This document shows positions 31,852 through 40,524 of a DNA stretch of 64,000 nt, in pieces; within the stretch, counting starts at the first letter, position 1; each line of letters starts with the position of its first letter. This DNA comes from Bacteroidales bacterium. Lineage in GTDB: Bacteria > Bacteroidota > Bacteroidia > Bacteroidales > UBA932. The stretch covers positions 1 through 64,000 of the forward strand of contig JAEEIJ010000097.1 of NCBI GenBank assembly GCA_016281315.1, given 5' to 3'. The position numbers and the translations under genes are program-made. Below the pieces are notes generated by a model. It did no database searches and had not been told where the DNA came from. It worked only from the letters and a program-made list of their open reading frames with translations.

Positions 31852-31859
31852 CAAAGGTA
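31852..31859 (-). promoter_or_regulatory. -7 promoter box of the small protein gene
   Basis: The minus strand reads TACCTTTG, 25 bases ahead of the small ATG. No TTTG at the ideal spacing was found. Confidence 0.5.
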
Positions 31860-31899
31860 AGGGTAGCTTGCGCCAAACCATTGCCCAAGTAAAAAGATC

Positions 31900-32832
31900 A
31901 TGAAAAAATTCGTACTTTTTTTCTACATCCTGCTTCTGGCGGTTCCCGCCGGGGCCCAGGAAACCTATCTGTATGCCCGTAGGGATACCTGCGACCTGTA
32001 TCTGGACATCTTCCGTCCCTCAATGGACGCGGAGCTCAGTTTCGAGGGAAAGGATAAGCCCACCATCCTCTATGTGTTCGGCGGCGGTTTCATTATGGGC
32101 CAGCGGGTGGACGACTTTGTCCTGAACTGGTTCCACCGCCTCAATGAGAATGGCTATCAGGTAGTTACCATCGACTATCGCCTGGGAATGAAAGGCGTCA
32201 AGGTAGGGAAAGGCCTTATCGGCGCCTACAAGTCGGTGGGGCAGTTCTACCAGGCCCAGCAGATCGGCGTGGAGGATCTTTTCAGCGCTGTGCGCTTCCT
32301 CTCGGACAACCGGGAAGAACTGGGCGTGGATCCGGAGAACCTGGTCCTGGTGGGTTCATCGGCCGGGGCCATCATCTCGCAGGCGGCCGAATATGACATC
32401 CTGTGCGGCCGGACTGGTGAACTGCCGAAAGGCTTCCGGTTCAAGGGGATGATGGCGTTCGCCGGTGCGGTCATCAGCGCCGACGGCGCCCCGTCGTATC
32501 CGTCGGCCCCCTGTCCCACGCTGATGCTGCACGGGACGGCCGACAAAGCCGTGGCCTACAACAAGCTCGGCGCCTTCGGCCGCGGCCTCTGGGGCAGCAG
32601 CTGGCTGGCTTCGCACTGGAAGAAAAAGGGCTTTACGAGCTACTGCATCTACCGCTTCAAGGACCGCACGCACAGCGTGGCGGCCTATATGGACTACATC
32701 TGGGAGATTGAGAGAGAGTTCCTGGAGCAGAACGTCATTCTGGGACGCAGCCGCAACGTGGATGCCGTCATCGACGACCCCACGCTGCCTGAATGGTACC
32801 AGAATGTAACCCTGAAATCTATCTACAAATAG
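31900..32832 (+). CDS. Exported alpha/beta hydrolase (esterase)
   Basis: The 310-residue product has a signal peptide (to about 19, PAGAQ) and a carboxylesterase-type alpha/beta fold. The oxyanion segment is VFGGGFIMGQ, the nucleophile elbow GSSAG (LVLVGSSAGAIIS), the acid lies near MLHGTADKAV, and the histidine in RTHSVAAYM. It could deacylate a glycan or lipid in the periplasm. It is on its own strand between the small gene and the convergent phosphoesterase-GDPD gene, whose end it overlaps by 14 bases. A link to the neighbouring phosphoester locus is possible but not shown. Confidence 0.82.
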   Translation: MKKFVLFFYILLLAVPAGAQETYLYARRDTCDLYLDIFRPSMDAELSFEGKDKPTILYVFGGGFIMGQRVDDFVLNWFHRLNENGYQVVTIDYRLGMKGVKVGKGLIGAYKSVGQFYQAQQIGVEDLFSAVRFLSDNREELGVDPENLVLVGSSAGAIISQAAEYDILCGRTGELPKGFRFKGMMAFAGAVISADGAPSYPSAPCPTLMLHGTADKAVAYNKLGAFGRGLWGSSWLASHWKKKGFTSYCIYRFKDRTHSVAAYMDYIWEIEREFLEQNVILGRSRNVDAVIDDPTLPEWYQNVTLKSIYK

Positions 32833-35077
32833 CGATCAGCCGGTCCGGATAATTGGAGATGATGGCGTCCACCTTGCAATCCACCATCCGCTGGATGTCG
32901 GCCGGATCGTCCACCGTCCAGGGGACCACCTTGATGCCCTGGGCCTGGCAGTAGGCCACGTTGGTGTGGGTGATGACCTCGAAATTGGGCGACCACCACT
33001 CCGGTTTGAAGCTGATCTGCGACAGAATCTTGACGATATCGTCCTCTTCTTCGGTGAGGTAGGACAGTTTCACCTCCGGCCATTTTTGGTGAATGTATTC
33101 CAGGGCGCGCACGTCGAAGCTCTGGACTACCAGGCGGTCGCCCAGGTTCTTGGAGAGCAGCAGCGGAATGCAGACGTCGCAGAACTCCTTGTAGTCGGGC
33201 CACAGCTTGCCTTCTCCCTTTCCGGTGCGGGACTTGATCTCGATGTTGTAGCGGAAGGCGGAAAGGCCCTTTTCCTGGGCGTAGCTTTCGGTGAAGTCAA
33301 TTAAGGCCGATGCCAGCGGCTTGTGCTCGGCAACCTTCTTCTGCTGCGGCCAGCGGTCTACGAAACGCAGTCCTACGTCGTACTTGGCGATGCTGTCGTA
33401 GGGCATCGTGTAGAGGTATTCCTTGGGATCTTCCTTTTGAATGAGGGTGCTGTCCGGACGCATAGAGTAGCGCGAATGGAAATAGTTGTCGTGGGAGACC
33501 ACCACCTGTTTGTCGCCGCTCAGCTGAAGGTCGAACTCCAGGGTGTTGACGTGCAGTTTCATCGCGTTTTTCATCGAGGAGAAGGTGTTCTCCGGCATCA
33601 GGCCGGCGCCGCCGCGGTGGGCCTGCAGGTCGATGTAGGCGCGGTTGGATAGGTCGAATTCGTGGCTCCAGCTGCGTCCGTCGGGAGCCTTTACCACCAT
33701 CGTCACCGTGGAGGCATACTGGGAAGGTTCGGCGGCGTAGAAGTGCCACATCGGTTCGGGACGCTTGTAGCCGGGAATCTTATCGGCCTCCCCTTTGTAC
33801 ACGCCCAGGATTTCCTCCCCGTAGTCGGTGGAAATCTCCATCACGTGTTCGGCCTCTCCCATATAGGTGCCGTCCTGGTACCATTCCACCTTCCAGGAAG
33901 GATCGGCCATCCAGACGTTGGCGAGGACCGCATTGGGGTGCAGGGGTGCTTTGTCCATTCCGATGAACTGCACCTGGAAAGTGTCGGGATAGTCCAGGTT
34001 GTGCCACTGCCAGTCCACCTTGCCGCCGACGGAGGAAATGACCTGGTAGCCGCGCGGGGTGCCGTCCTTGCACCAGTCGGTGGCCCACCAGGCGCCGCCC
34101 AGGGCCGCCGCGTTGTGGTCGGTGACATTTTCGCTGACGGGGAGGGTGTTCATCATATGGGTGTGCCCCGAGAGAATGTCCACCTTATATCCGTCCAGGA
34201 TGGCGAGCATCTCGGCGGCGTTTACGATATCCTGTTTCTTGCGGGGGAAGACGAAGCGGATGGGGCTGTGCTGGGCCATATAGATGTGCGTGCCCTTGGG
34301 AACGTACTGCAGCAGCCCTTTCACGAAGTCCAGCGTCTCCTGCGGGTACCCTTCCTTATAATTGTTGGAGGATTTGCCGGGGTCTGCGTGGCCGCTGGCC
34401 TTGAAGATCAGGTTCTCCACGCCGATCACCAGGTCTTTCCCCAGCCAGAAGGCGTAGTTGTACGGGCCGAAAGCGGCTTCGTAGGACGCTCCGGCGGCGA
34501 TGCCGTCCTTATTCTGGATGTGGTCGTGGTTGCCGATGACCGCATAAAAGGGGATGCCGGTAGTGGCGATGGCTTTCTTATAGGAGTCGAACATCTCCAG
34601 TTTGTTCCAGGCTACGTCGCCCAGGGCGATGCCCACGGTGGGTCTGAGGGCGCTGAACCGCTTTGCCATTCCCTGAAGGTCTCCCAGCGGACGGCCCTTG
34701 AAGCGCTTGAGATGCTTTTTGTTCTGCATCTGCGGGTCCGAGACGGAGAAGAGGGTGTAGTCGTTCCCGTCCCCGAACTGCTGCAGGGCGAAGTCGAAGT
34801 TCTTCGTTCCCTTGACGGGCAGATAGAACTGCGGTGCGCCGGAGGAGAAATCGGCCACATAGCCCGACGGGGTGATCACGAAGACGAAGCGGGCGTCCTT
34901 GTGGGTATTCAGGGTAAAGCTGCCGTCGGCCCCGGTCTGCGTGAAGCGGTAACCGTCGGAAACGATTACGCCGGAGAGCGGCTGTCCGGCCCCGCGGACG
35001 CTGCCTTTGACTTTCTTGGCATTCAGGGGTAATAGCGTGAGGCAGAGGCAAAGAAGAACAAAAAGGAGTTTTTTCAT
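32819..35077 (-). CDS. Metallophosphoesterase fused to glycerophosphodiester phosphodiesterase
   Basis: This 752-residue exported protein (signal peptide to about 20) carries four modules. A small beta domain (20-100; VKGSVRGAGQPLSGVIVSDG) comes first. A calcineurin-like catalytic domain (about 105-330) has FSVSDPQMQ, GDVAW, GNHDH, AQHSP and SGHTHM. A C-terminal beta domain typical of these enzymes runs about 345-490. A GDPD TIM-barrel (about 495-752) shows AHRGGAGLMPENT, EFDLQLSGDKQVVVSHD and IEIKS. The GDPD part would split glycerophosphodiesters, and the other part a phospho-mono- or diester. It is divergent from a related metallophosphoesterase gene at 35153 that leads the second SusC/D locus. 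Confidence 0.87.
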   Translation of the reverse strand: MKKLLFVLLCLCLTLLPLNAKKVKGSVRGAGQPLSGVIVSDGYRFTQTGADGSFTLNTHKDARFVFVITPSGYVADFSSGAPQFYLPVKGTKNFDFALQQFGDGNDYTLFSVSDPQMQNKKHLKRFKGRPLGDLQGMAKRFSALRPTVGIALGDVAWNKLEMFDSYKKAIATTGIPFYAVIGNHDHIQNKDGIAAGASYEAAFGPYNYAFWLGKDLVIGVENLIFKASGHADPGKSSNNYKEGYPQETLDFVKGLLQYVPKGTHIYMAQHSPIRFVFPRKKQDIVNAAEMLAILDGYKVDILSGHTHMMNTLPVSENVTDHNAAALGGAWWATDWCKDGTPRGYQVISSVGGKVDWQWHNLDYPDTFQVQFIGMDKAPLHPNAVLANVWMADPSWKVEWYQDGTYMGEAEHVMEISTDYGEEILGVYKGEADKIPGYKRPEPMWHFYAAEPSQYASTVTMVVKAPDGRSWSHEFDLSNRAYIDLQAHRGGAGLMPENTFSSMKNAMKLHVNTLEFDLQLSGDKQVVVSHDNYFHSRYSMRPDSTLIQKEDPKEYLYTMPYDSIAKYDVGLRFVDRWPQQKKVAEHKPLASALIDFTESYAQEKGLSAFRYNIEIKSRTGKGEGKLWPDYKEFCDVCIPLLLSKNLGDRLVVQSFDVRALEYIHQKWPEVKLSYLTEEEDDIVKILSQISFKPEWWSPNFEVITHTNVAYCQAQGIKVVPWTVDDPADIQRMVDCKVDAIISNYPDRLIAICR

Positions 35078-35101
35078 TTTAAATTTTCAATTTAATGTGA
35101 C

Positions 35102-35129
35102 CAAAGTTAATAAATATTCTGTAACTTTG
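35102..35129. promoter_or_regulatory. Symmetric divergent promoter of the phosphoesterase locus
   Basis: CAAAGTTA (35102-35109) is the minus-strand TAACTTTG box for the GDPD fusion, and TAACTTTG (35122-35129) is the plus-strand box for the 35153 gene. The 12-base spacing is the same as at 26413-26440. Each leaves a leader of roughly 20 bases. Confidence 0.75.
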
Positions 35130-35152
35130 AGCAGAAAAACTAATTAACCGTA

Positions 35153-37096
35153 ATGAAACAGACACTCAGCTTCTTTGCTGCAGTTCTAACCACACTATTC
35201 CTTTTTAGTGCCTGTGGTGGAAAAGAAAACCCGGAGCAGGAGACTTCCTCTTTGAATGATGTTCAGTTTGAAGTCCCCGACCAAATGGAGATTCCCTATG
35301 GCAGCGAGACCATCAGTTTCCGTGTTCAGTTCGGGAAAAAACCGTCTTCCGGGGACCAGATTGTCCTGGGGGCGCTCCCGGCCTGCCCGGTTACCGATAT
35401 CACCAATTCCTCCTTTAAGGTGGACATCCGTTCCCTGTGGGGCGGTTTTCTGGTAAGCGGCAAATATGTGGTCAGCATCAAGCGGGGCACGCTTTCCCAA
35501 AGCCGGGGAGAGATGCAGGTGGTGGTGAAGGCCGATGACCCCAGCCTGGAACCTGCAGAAGGCAGTACCGTATACGGGAAAGTTACCTGCGAGGGTGTGG
35601 GCGTTCCGAATGTGAGCGTATCGGACGGAATGGAAGTGGCGCGCACGGACAAAAACGGCGTGTATCAACTCAAGTCAAACAAGTATCACAAATATGTTTT
35701 TGTGAGCGTTCCGTCGGGTTATGAGCCGTTCCGTCAGGGCGTTCTCCCCATTATTCACGCCCAACTGGTGAAAGCCGCTTCCATAGCGGAACGGGTAGAT
35801 TTCCAGTTGAAGAAGGTGGAAGGGCAGGAGAACCACACAATGCTGATGCTGGGAGACATCCACCTGGCCAACCGAACCGGAGATCGCGATCAGTTCCGGT
35901 CTTTCGTCAGCGATATCAACGTCTTCCGCTCTTCTTTGTCCGGCCCGGTCTACGCGATGACCCTGGGAGATATGACCTGGGACCTGTACTGGGAAGTGAA
36001 CAATTACGGCTATAAGGAATACCTGGCCGATGCGAAGGCCATCAACGACCTTACCATTTACCACACCATCGGCAACCACGACCACAGTATGTACCAGGTG
36101 GGGGACTATAACACCGTGGAAGAATACAAGCGGGAAATAGGGCCCACCTATTATTCCTTCAATGTGGGGAAGGTGCACTATGTGGTACTGGACGACGTAG
36201 AGTGCACTAACGAGACGCCCACTACGGACGATAAAGGGAACGCCTGTTATGTACGTACATACAACGCCAATCTGGTGCAGGACCAGTACGACTGGCTGGC
36301 GAAGGACCTCTCCTATGTAGACAAGAACACGCCGCTGGTGGTGACGATGCATATTCCTCTTTACAAGGCCGGCGGGTCCAACAATATGACCGGCGCGTCC
36401 ACGTTCGCCCCCATTCTTTCGGCCTATCCGCAGGCGCACGTGTTCACCGCCCATACGCACACGATATATAATGTGGACAAGATGGCTTCCAACCACATTT
36501 TCGAGCACAACGCCGGTTCGGTGTGCGGCACCTGGTGGTGGAGCGCGCAGGAAACGCCCGGCATCCACATCGGCCAGGACGGCAGTCCGGGAGGATACAC
36601 CGTCGTGAAGGTAAACGGTACTTCTTTCAGCTGGCAGTATAAGGCGACCGGCCGTGCGATGAACCACCAGTTCCGCACCTACGACCGCAACAATATCACC
36701 ATTACGGCCGCCAATTACGTCTCTTCAGGCAGCGCCACTTATCAGGACTCTTTCAAGCCGGGTTTCTGGGCTACCTCCAGCAGCGCCAATGAGGTTTATA
36801 TCAACGTCTGGAACTACGACCCTTCCTGGAAGGTAGAGGTGAGCGAGAACGGCACCTCGCTCACGCCGGCCAAGGTGACGGCCTACGATCCGCTGCACCT
36901 GATTGCCTATACGGCCAAACGCCTGAACAAAAACAAAAAGGCGACTTTCGCTACGGAACAAAACAGCCATATGTTCAAGGTGACGGCCTCATCGGCCAGC
37001 TCTACGCTGAATATCAAAGTAACCGACCGCTTTGGAAATGTGTATACCGAAAGTATGACGCGCCCCAAAGCATTCAATACGGACATTTATAAATAA
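35153..37096 (+). CDS. Calcineurin-like phosphoesterase lipoprotein
   Basis: The 647-residue lipoprotein (LFLFSACGGK) has an N-terminal region of about 115 residues with no named fold, then the same architecture as the first half of the 32819 protein. That is a small beta domain (VYGKVTCEGVGVPNVSVSDG), a metallophosphoesterase core (MLGDIHLANR, GDMTW, GNHDHS, MHIPLY, TAHTHT) and a C-terminal beta domain (about 500-640). The metal ligands are intact. It probably acts at the surface or in the periplasm on a phosphoester. SusC follows after 17 bases, so it heads the operon. It looks like a paralogue of the divergent gene without the GDPD part. Confidence 0.87.
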   Translation: MKQTLSFFAAVLTTLFLFSACGGKENPEQETSSLNDVQFEVPDQMEIPYGSETISFRVQFGKKPSSGDQIVLGALPACPVTDITNSSFKVDIRSLWGGFLVSGKYVVSIKRGTLSQSRGEMQVVVKADDPSLEPAEGSTVYGKVTCEGVGVPNVSVSDGMEVARTDKNGVYQLKSNKYHKYVFVSVPSGYEPFRQGVLPIIHAQLVKAASIAERVDFQLKKVEGQENHTMLMLGDIHLANRTGDRDQFRSFVSDINVFRSSLSGPVYAMTLGDMTWDLYWEVNNYGYKEYLADAKAINDLTIYHTIGNHDHSMYQVGDYNTVEEYKREIGPTYYSFNVGKVHYVVLDDVECTNETPTTDDKGNACYVRTYNANLVQDQYDWLAKDLSYVDKNTPLVVTMHIPLYKAGGSNNMTGASTFAPILSAYPQAHVFTAHTHTIYNVDKMASNHIFEHNAGSVCGTWWWSAQETPGIHIGQDGSPGGYTVVKVNGTSFSWQYKATGRAMNHQFRTYDRNNITITAANYVSSGSATYQDSFKPGFWATSSSANEVYINVWNYDPSWKVEVSENGTSLTPAKVTAYDPLHLIAYTAKRLNKNKKATFATEQNSHMFKVTASSASSTLNIKVTDRFGNVYTESMTRPKAFNTDIYK

Positions 37097-37113
37097 CCTA
37101 TTAAACTAAACCA

Positions 37114-40100
37114 ATGAAACAACTTCGTTTAATCCTTGTTTCTCTGGTCCTGGCACTGGCGACGAGCCTAGGCTTGTTTGCCCAGACCCAGCGCACATCC
37201 CTGTCCGGCGCCGTGAAAGACGCCGCCGGTCAGCCGGTGGTGGGCGCTGTGGTGATGGTGTCCGGAACCAACGCCGCCACAGTCACCACTGCGGACGGCG
37301 GCTTCACCCTTCGCGTCCCGGCAGGCGAGGTGGTGCTGGAAGTGTCCTGCCTGGGATATGTTTCACAGACGGTCCGCGCAGCTGCGGGACAGAGCAGCAT
37401 CCAGATTGTTCTGGAAGAGGACAATATGATGCTGGAGGAAACCGTGGTCGTGGGTTACGGCGTCCAGAAGAAGGTGAACCTCACCGGCGCCGTTACAGCT
37501 GTGGATGCCAAGGAACTGCAAGACCGCACTACGCACAACCTGACCAATATGCTGCAGGGTGCCGTTCCCGGCCTGAACATTTCCACATCGGCCGGTAACC
37601 CCGGCAGTGCCGGTTCCATCAACATCCGCGGTATAACTTCCATCAACGAGGCCGATCCTCTGGTGCTGATTGACGGCACCGAAGGCGACCTCTCCCGCGT
37701 GAACCCTGCGGATGTGGCCAACATTTCCGTGATTAAGGACGCCTCGGCCGCCGCCATTTACGGCGCCCGTGCAGCCTATGGCGTCATCCTCGTCACCACC
37801 AAGTCCGGTGACGAGAAAGGCGGAAAGGCCAAGGTTCGTTACAGCGGACGCTGGGGCTGGGAAGCGCCCACCGTTTCCACCGACTTCGAAACCCGCGGTT
37901 ACTGGTCGGTCTATACCGTGGATAAGTTCTGGGCCAGCGACGCCGGCAAGAACTACACCAACTACACCGCCCACGATATGGCCGAACTCCTGGCCCGTGT
38001 GAACGACGTGACGGAGAATCCCGAGCGCCCCTGGGTTGTGGAGGAAGTTCGTAACGGCCGCAAACAGTGGATCTACTATTGCAACACGGACTGGTACCAC
38101 GAACTCTACAACGACCAGCACCCCGTTCAGCAACAGAATATTTCCATTACTGGTGGTAATAAAGACGTCAAATACTATCTGTCCGGTGCCTACGACCGCC
38201 AGACCGGCATTATCAAGGCGAACCCGGATGTGTTCAGGAAGTATAACCTGCGTGCCAAGATCGACGCCCGCCTGAACAAGTTTATGCGCCTGTCGAACAA
38301 TACGGCGTTCTATACTTCCACTTATGATTATCCCGGCGGCAGCAACATCCAGGATTCCTTCGCGTACGCATCCCGTCACGCCCTGGCATCCTTCCCGCTG
38401 AAGAACCCGGACGGCAGCTGGTTGTACGCCACGCCGCTCATCAGCTATAACGTGGCCAACGGCCGTCACCTGGTGTTCGGCGAGGGGAAGCATCGCAACC
38501 AGCAGATCAGGAGCGACTTCTCCAATACGACGGAACTGAAGATCACCCCCACCAGGCACTTCACCCTCACGGCCAATTATACCTACCGGCTGTACCAGAA
38601 CCGCAACCAGTACCGCAGCGTGAACTTCCAGTACCGCCGCTATCCGGATGCCGACTACGAGTACTATACTACCGGTGCCGGTGAAAACTCCCTGCAAGAG
38701 GAAATCAACACCTATCAGCGTCATACCACCAATGTGTTCGGCACGTATGAAAACACATTCGCCAATGCCCACCATCTTACGGTAACAGGCGGTATGAATA
38801 TGGAGCACTGGCTCAGCAAGAACGTGGGCGCCATCGGTATGAACCTTCAGTCCGAGACACTGAACGACCTCAACCTGGTGGGTCCCGATGCGACCGGAGC
38901 CACCGTGATGGAAGTTTCCGGCGGCCAGAACGAATATGCCATTATGGGCTTCTTCGGCCGTGTGAACTACGACTATAAGGAACGTTATCTGCTGGAAATC
39001 TCGGGCCGCTACGACGGTACGTCCCGTTTCCAGAAGGGACATCAGTGGGGCTTCTTCCCGTCGGCCTCCCTGGGCTGGAGAATTTCCGAAGAACCGTTCT
39101 TCAAGCCTGCCCGCAGCGTGGTGGACAACCTCAAACTCCGCGTCTCCTACGGTAACCTGGGCAACCAGGTGGTCCGTACTTCGTCCGGAGGCCAGAACTA
39201 CTACGCCTACCTGCGAAAGATTTCCATCAACGACTTCAAGTCCTACACCTTCGGCGAGGGAACGTCCCTGGCCAAATACTCCACGCTTGGAGCGCCGGTG
39301 GATTCCGATCTCACCTGGGAGACAGCCCGCCAGTACAACGCCGGTCTGGACCTCGCCGCTTTCCGCAACCGCCTCACCTTCACCGGTGAAGTGTACCAGC
39401 GTCAGACGCTGAATATGCTCACCGTCGGCCCCGACCTTCCTGCCGTTTACGGCGCCGATTCTCCCCAGACCAATGCCGCCGACCTCAAGACGACGGGTTA
39501 CGAACTCTCCCTGGGCTGGAAAGACGAATTCAAGCTCTTCGGCAAACCGTTCGGCTACGGCGTGCGAGCCACCCTCAGCGACTACCGCACCTACATCACC
39601 CGTTTCAACAATCCCACCAAACTGCTCAGCATGACCTATTATGAAGGGATGCGCGTGGGCGATATCTGGGGCTTTGAAGTGGATGGCCTTTTCGAGAGCG
39701 ATGAAGAGGCGCAGAAGTACTGCAGCGAGGTGGTGGACCTCAACGGCTACATCAATTCCCGTATGACCGGCGGTTTCCGGGCGGGTGACCTCCGTTTCCT
39801 GGACCTGGACAATGACGGTCATTATCAGATCGATGCAAACGGAAAATTCGTCCTGGACGAGAACGGCAACAAGATCCTGCTTCCGGAAGACCAGTGGCGC
39901 GTAAATACCCTCAGCCTGGGCAGCAATACCGCCGACGATCCCGGTGACCGCAAGATTCTGGGTAATTCCCTGCCCAGCCTCCAGTACGGTTTCACCTTCA
40001 ACTTCGACTATATGGGCTTCGACGTTTCGGCCTTCTTCCAGGGAACCGGTAACCACTACTGGTACCCGGCCGGTATGAACTATATGTTCTGGGGTCCCTA

Positions 40101-40506
40101 CAGCTATTCCTATGTATCCTTCCTCCAGCGCGATTTCATCGACCGCGTCTGGTCCGAGGAAAACCCCAATACCTACTTCCCGCGTCCCCGCGCCTATTCC
40201 GCCACCGGCGGCGAGCTGTCCAAGGTGAACAGCCGCTACCTGCAGAATATCCGCTATCTGCGCTTCAAGAACCTGACGGTGGGCTACACGGTCCCGGCCA
40301 GCCTCACCCGCAAGGTGGGTCTGGAGAAGGTGCGTGTGTACTTCTCCGGCGAGAACCTGGCCTACTGGTCCCCGCTCAAGAAATACACCCGGTATCTGGA
40401 TCCGGAATCGGCCTATCGCCGAGTTACCAGTGAGGCCGATGCCAAGGACCATATGAGCTATCCCTGGCAGAAGACCTATATGTTCGGTATTGACATTACT
40501 TTCTAA
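37114..40506 (+). CDS. SusC-like TonB-dependent transporter (phosphoesterase locus)
   Basis: The 1130-residue outer-membrane protein has a signal peptide (to about 24, LGLFAQ) and a carboxypeptidase-regulatory-like domain (SLSGAVKDAAGQPVVGAVV). The TonB-box/plug region follows (EETVVVGYGVQKKVNLTGAV, GAVPGLNI, VLIDGTEGDLSRVNP, VIKDASAAAIYGARAAYGVI), then a barrel ending in GIDITF. It is larger than the SusC at 6018 and not a recent duplicate. It is co-transcribed with a metallophosphoesterase before it and SusD and a BACON lipoprotein after it. No glycoside hydrolase is in this unit, so the cargo may be a phosphodiester-containing molecule. Confidence 0.95.
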   Translation: MKQLRLILVSLVLALATSLGLFAQTQRTSLSGAVKDAAGQPVVGAVVMVSGTNAATVTTADGGFTLRVPAGEVVLEVSCLGYVSQTVRAAAGQSSIQIVLEEDNMMLEETVVVGYGVQKKVNLTGAVTAVDAKELQDRTTHNLTNMLQGAVPGLNISTSAGNPGSAGSINIRGITSINEADPLVLIDGTEGDLSRVNPADVANISVIKDASAAAIYGARAAYGVILVTTKSGDEKGGKAKVRYSGRWGWEAPTVSTDFETRGYWSVYTVDKFWASDAGKNYTNYTAHDMAELLARVNDVTENPERPWVVEEVRNGRKQWIYYCNTDWYHELYNDQHPVQQQNISITGGNKDVKYYLSGAYDRQTGIIKANPDVFRKYNLRAKIDARLNKFMRLSNNTAFYTSTYDYPGGSNIQDSFAYASRHALASFPLKNPDGSWLYATPLISYNVANGRHLVFGEGKHRNQQIRSDFSNTTELKITPTRHFTLTANYTYRLYQNRNQYRSVNFQYRRYPDADYEYYTTGAGENSLQEEINTYQRHTTNVFGTYENTFANAHHLTVTGGMNMEHWLSKNVGAIGMNLQSETLNDLNLVGPDATGATVMEVSGGQNEYAIMGFFGRVNYDYKERYLLEISGRYDGTSRFQKGHQWGFFPSASLGWRISEEPFFKPARSVVDNLKLRVSYGNLGNQVVRTSSGGQNYYAYLRKISINDFKSYTFGEGTSLAKYSTLGAPVDSDLTWETARQYNAGLDLAAFRNRLTFTGEVYQRQTLNMLTVGPDLPAVYGADSPQTNAADLKTTGYELSLGWKDEFKLFGKPFGYGVRATLSDYRTYITRFNNPTKLLSMTYYEGMRVGDIWGFEVDGLFESDEEAQKYCSEVVDLNGYINSRMTGGFRAGDLRFLDLDNDGHYQIDANGKFVLDENGNKILLPEDQWRVNTLSLGSNTADDPGDRKILGNSLPSLQYGFTFNFDYMGFDVSAFFQGTGNHYWYPAGMNYMFWGPYSYSYVSFLQRDFIDRVWSEENPNTYFPRPRAYSATGGELSKVNSRYLQNIRYLRFKNLTVGYTVPASLTRKVGLEKVRVYFSGENLAYWSPLKKYTRYLDPESAYRRVTSEADAKDHMSYPWQKTYMFGIDITF

Positions 40507-40524
40507 AGGATGGAGGACAAGACT

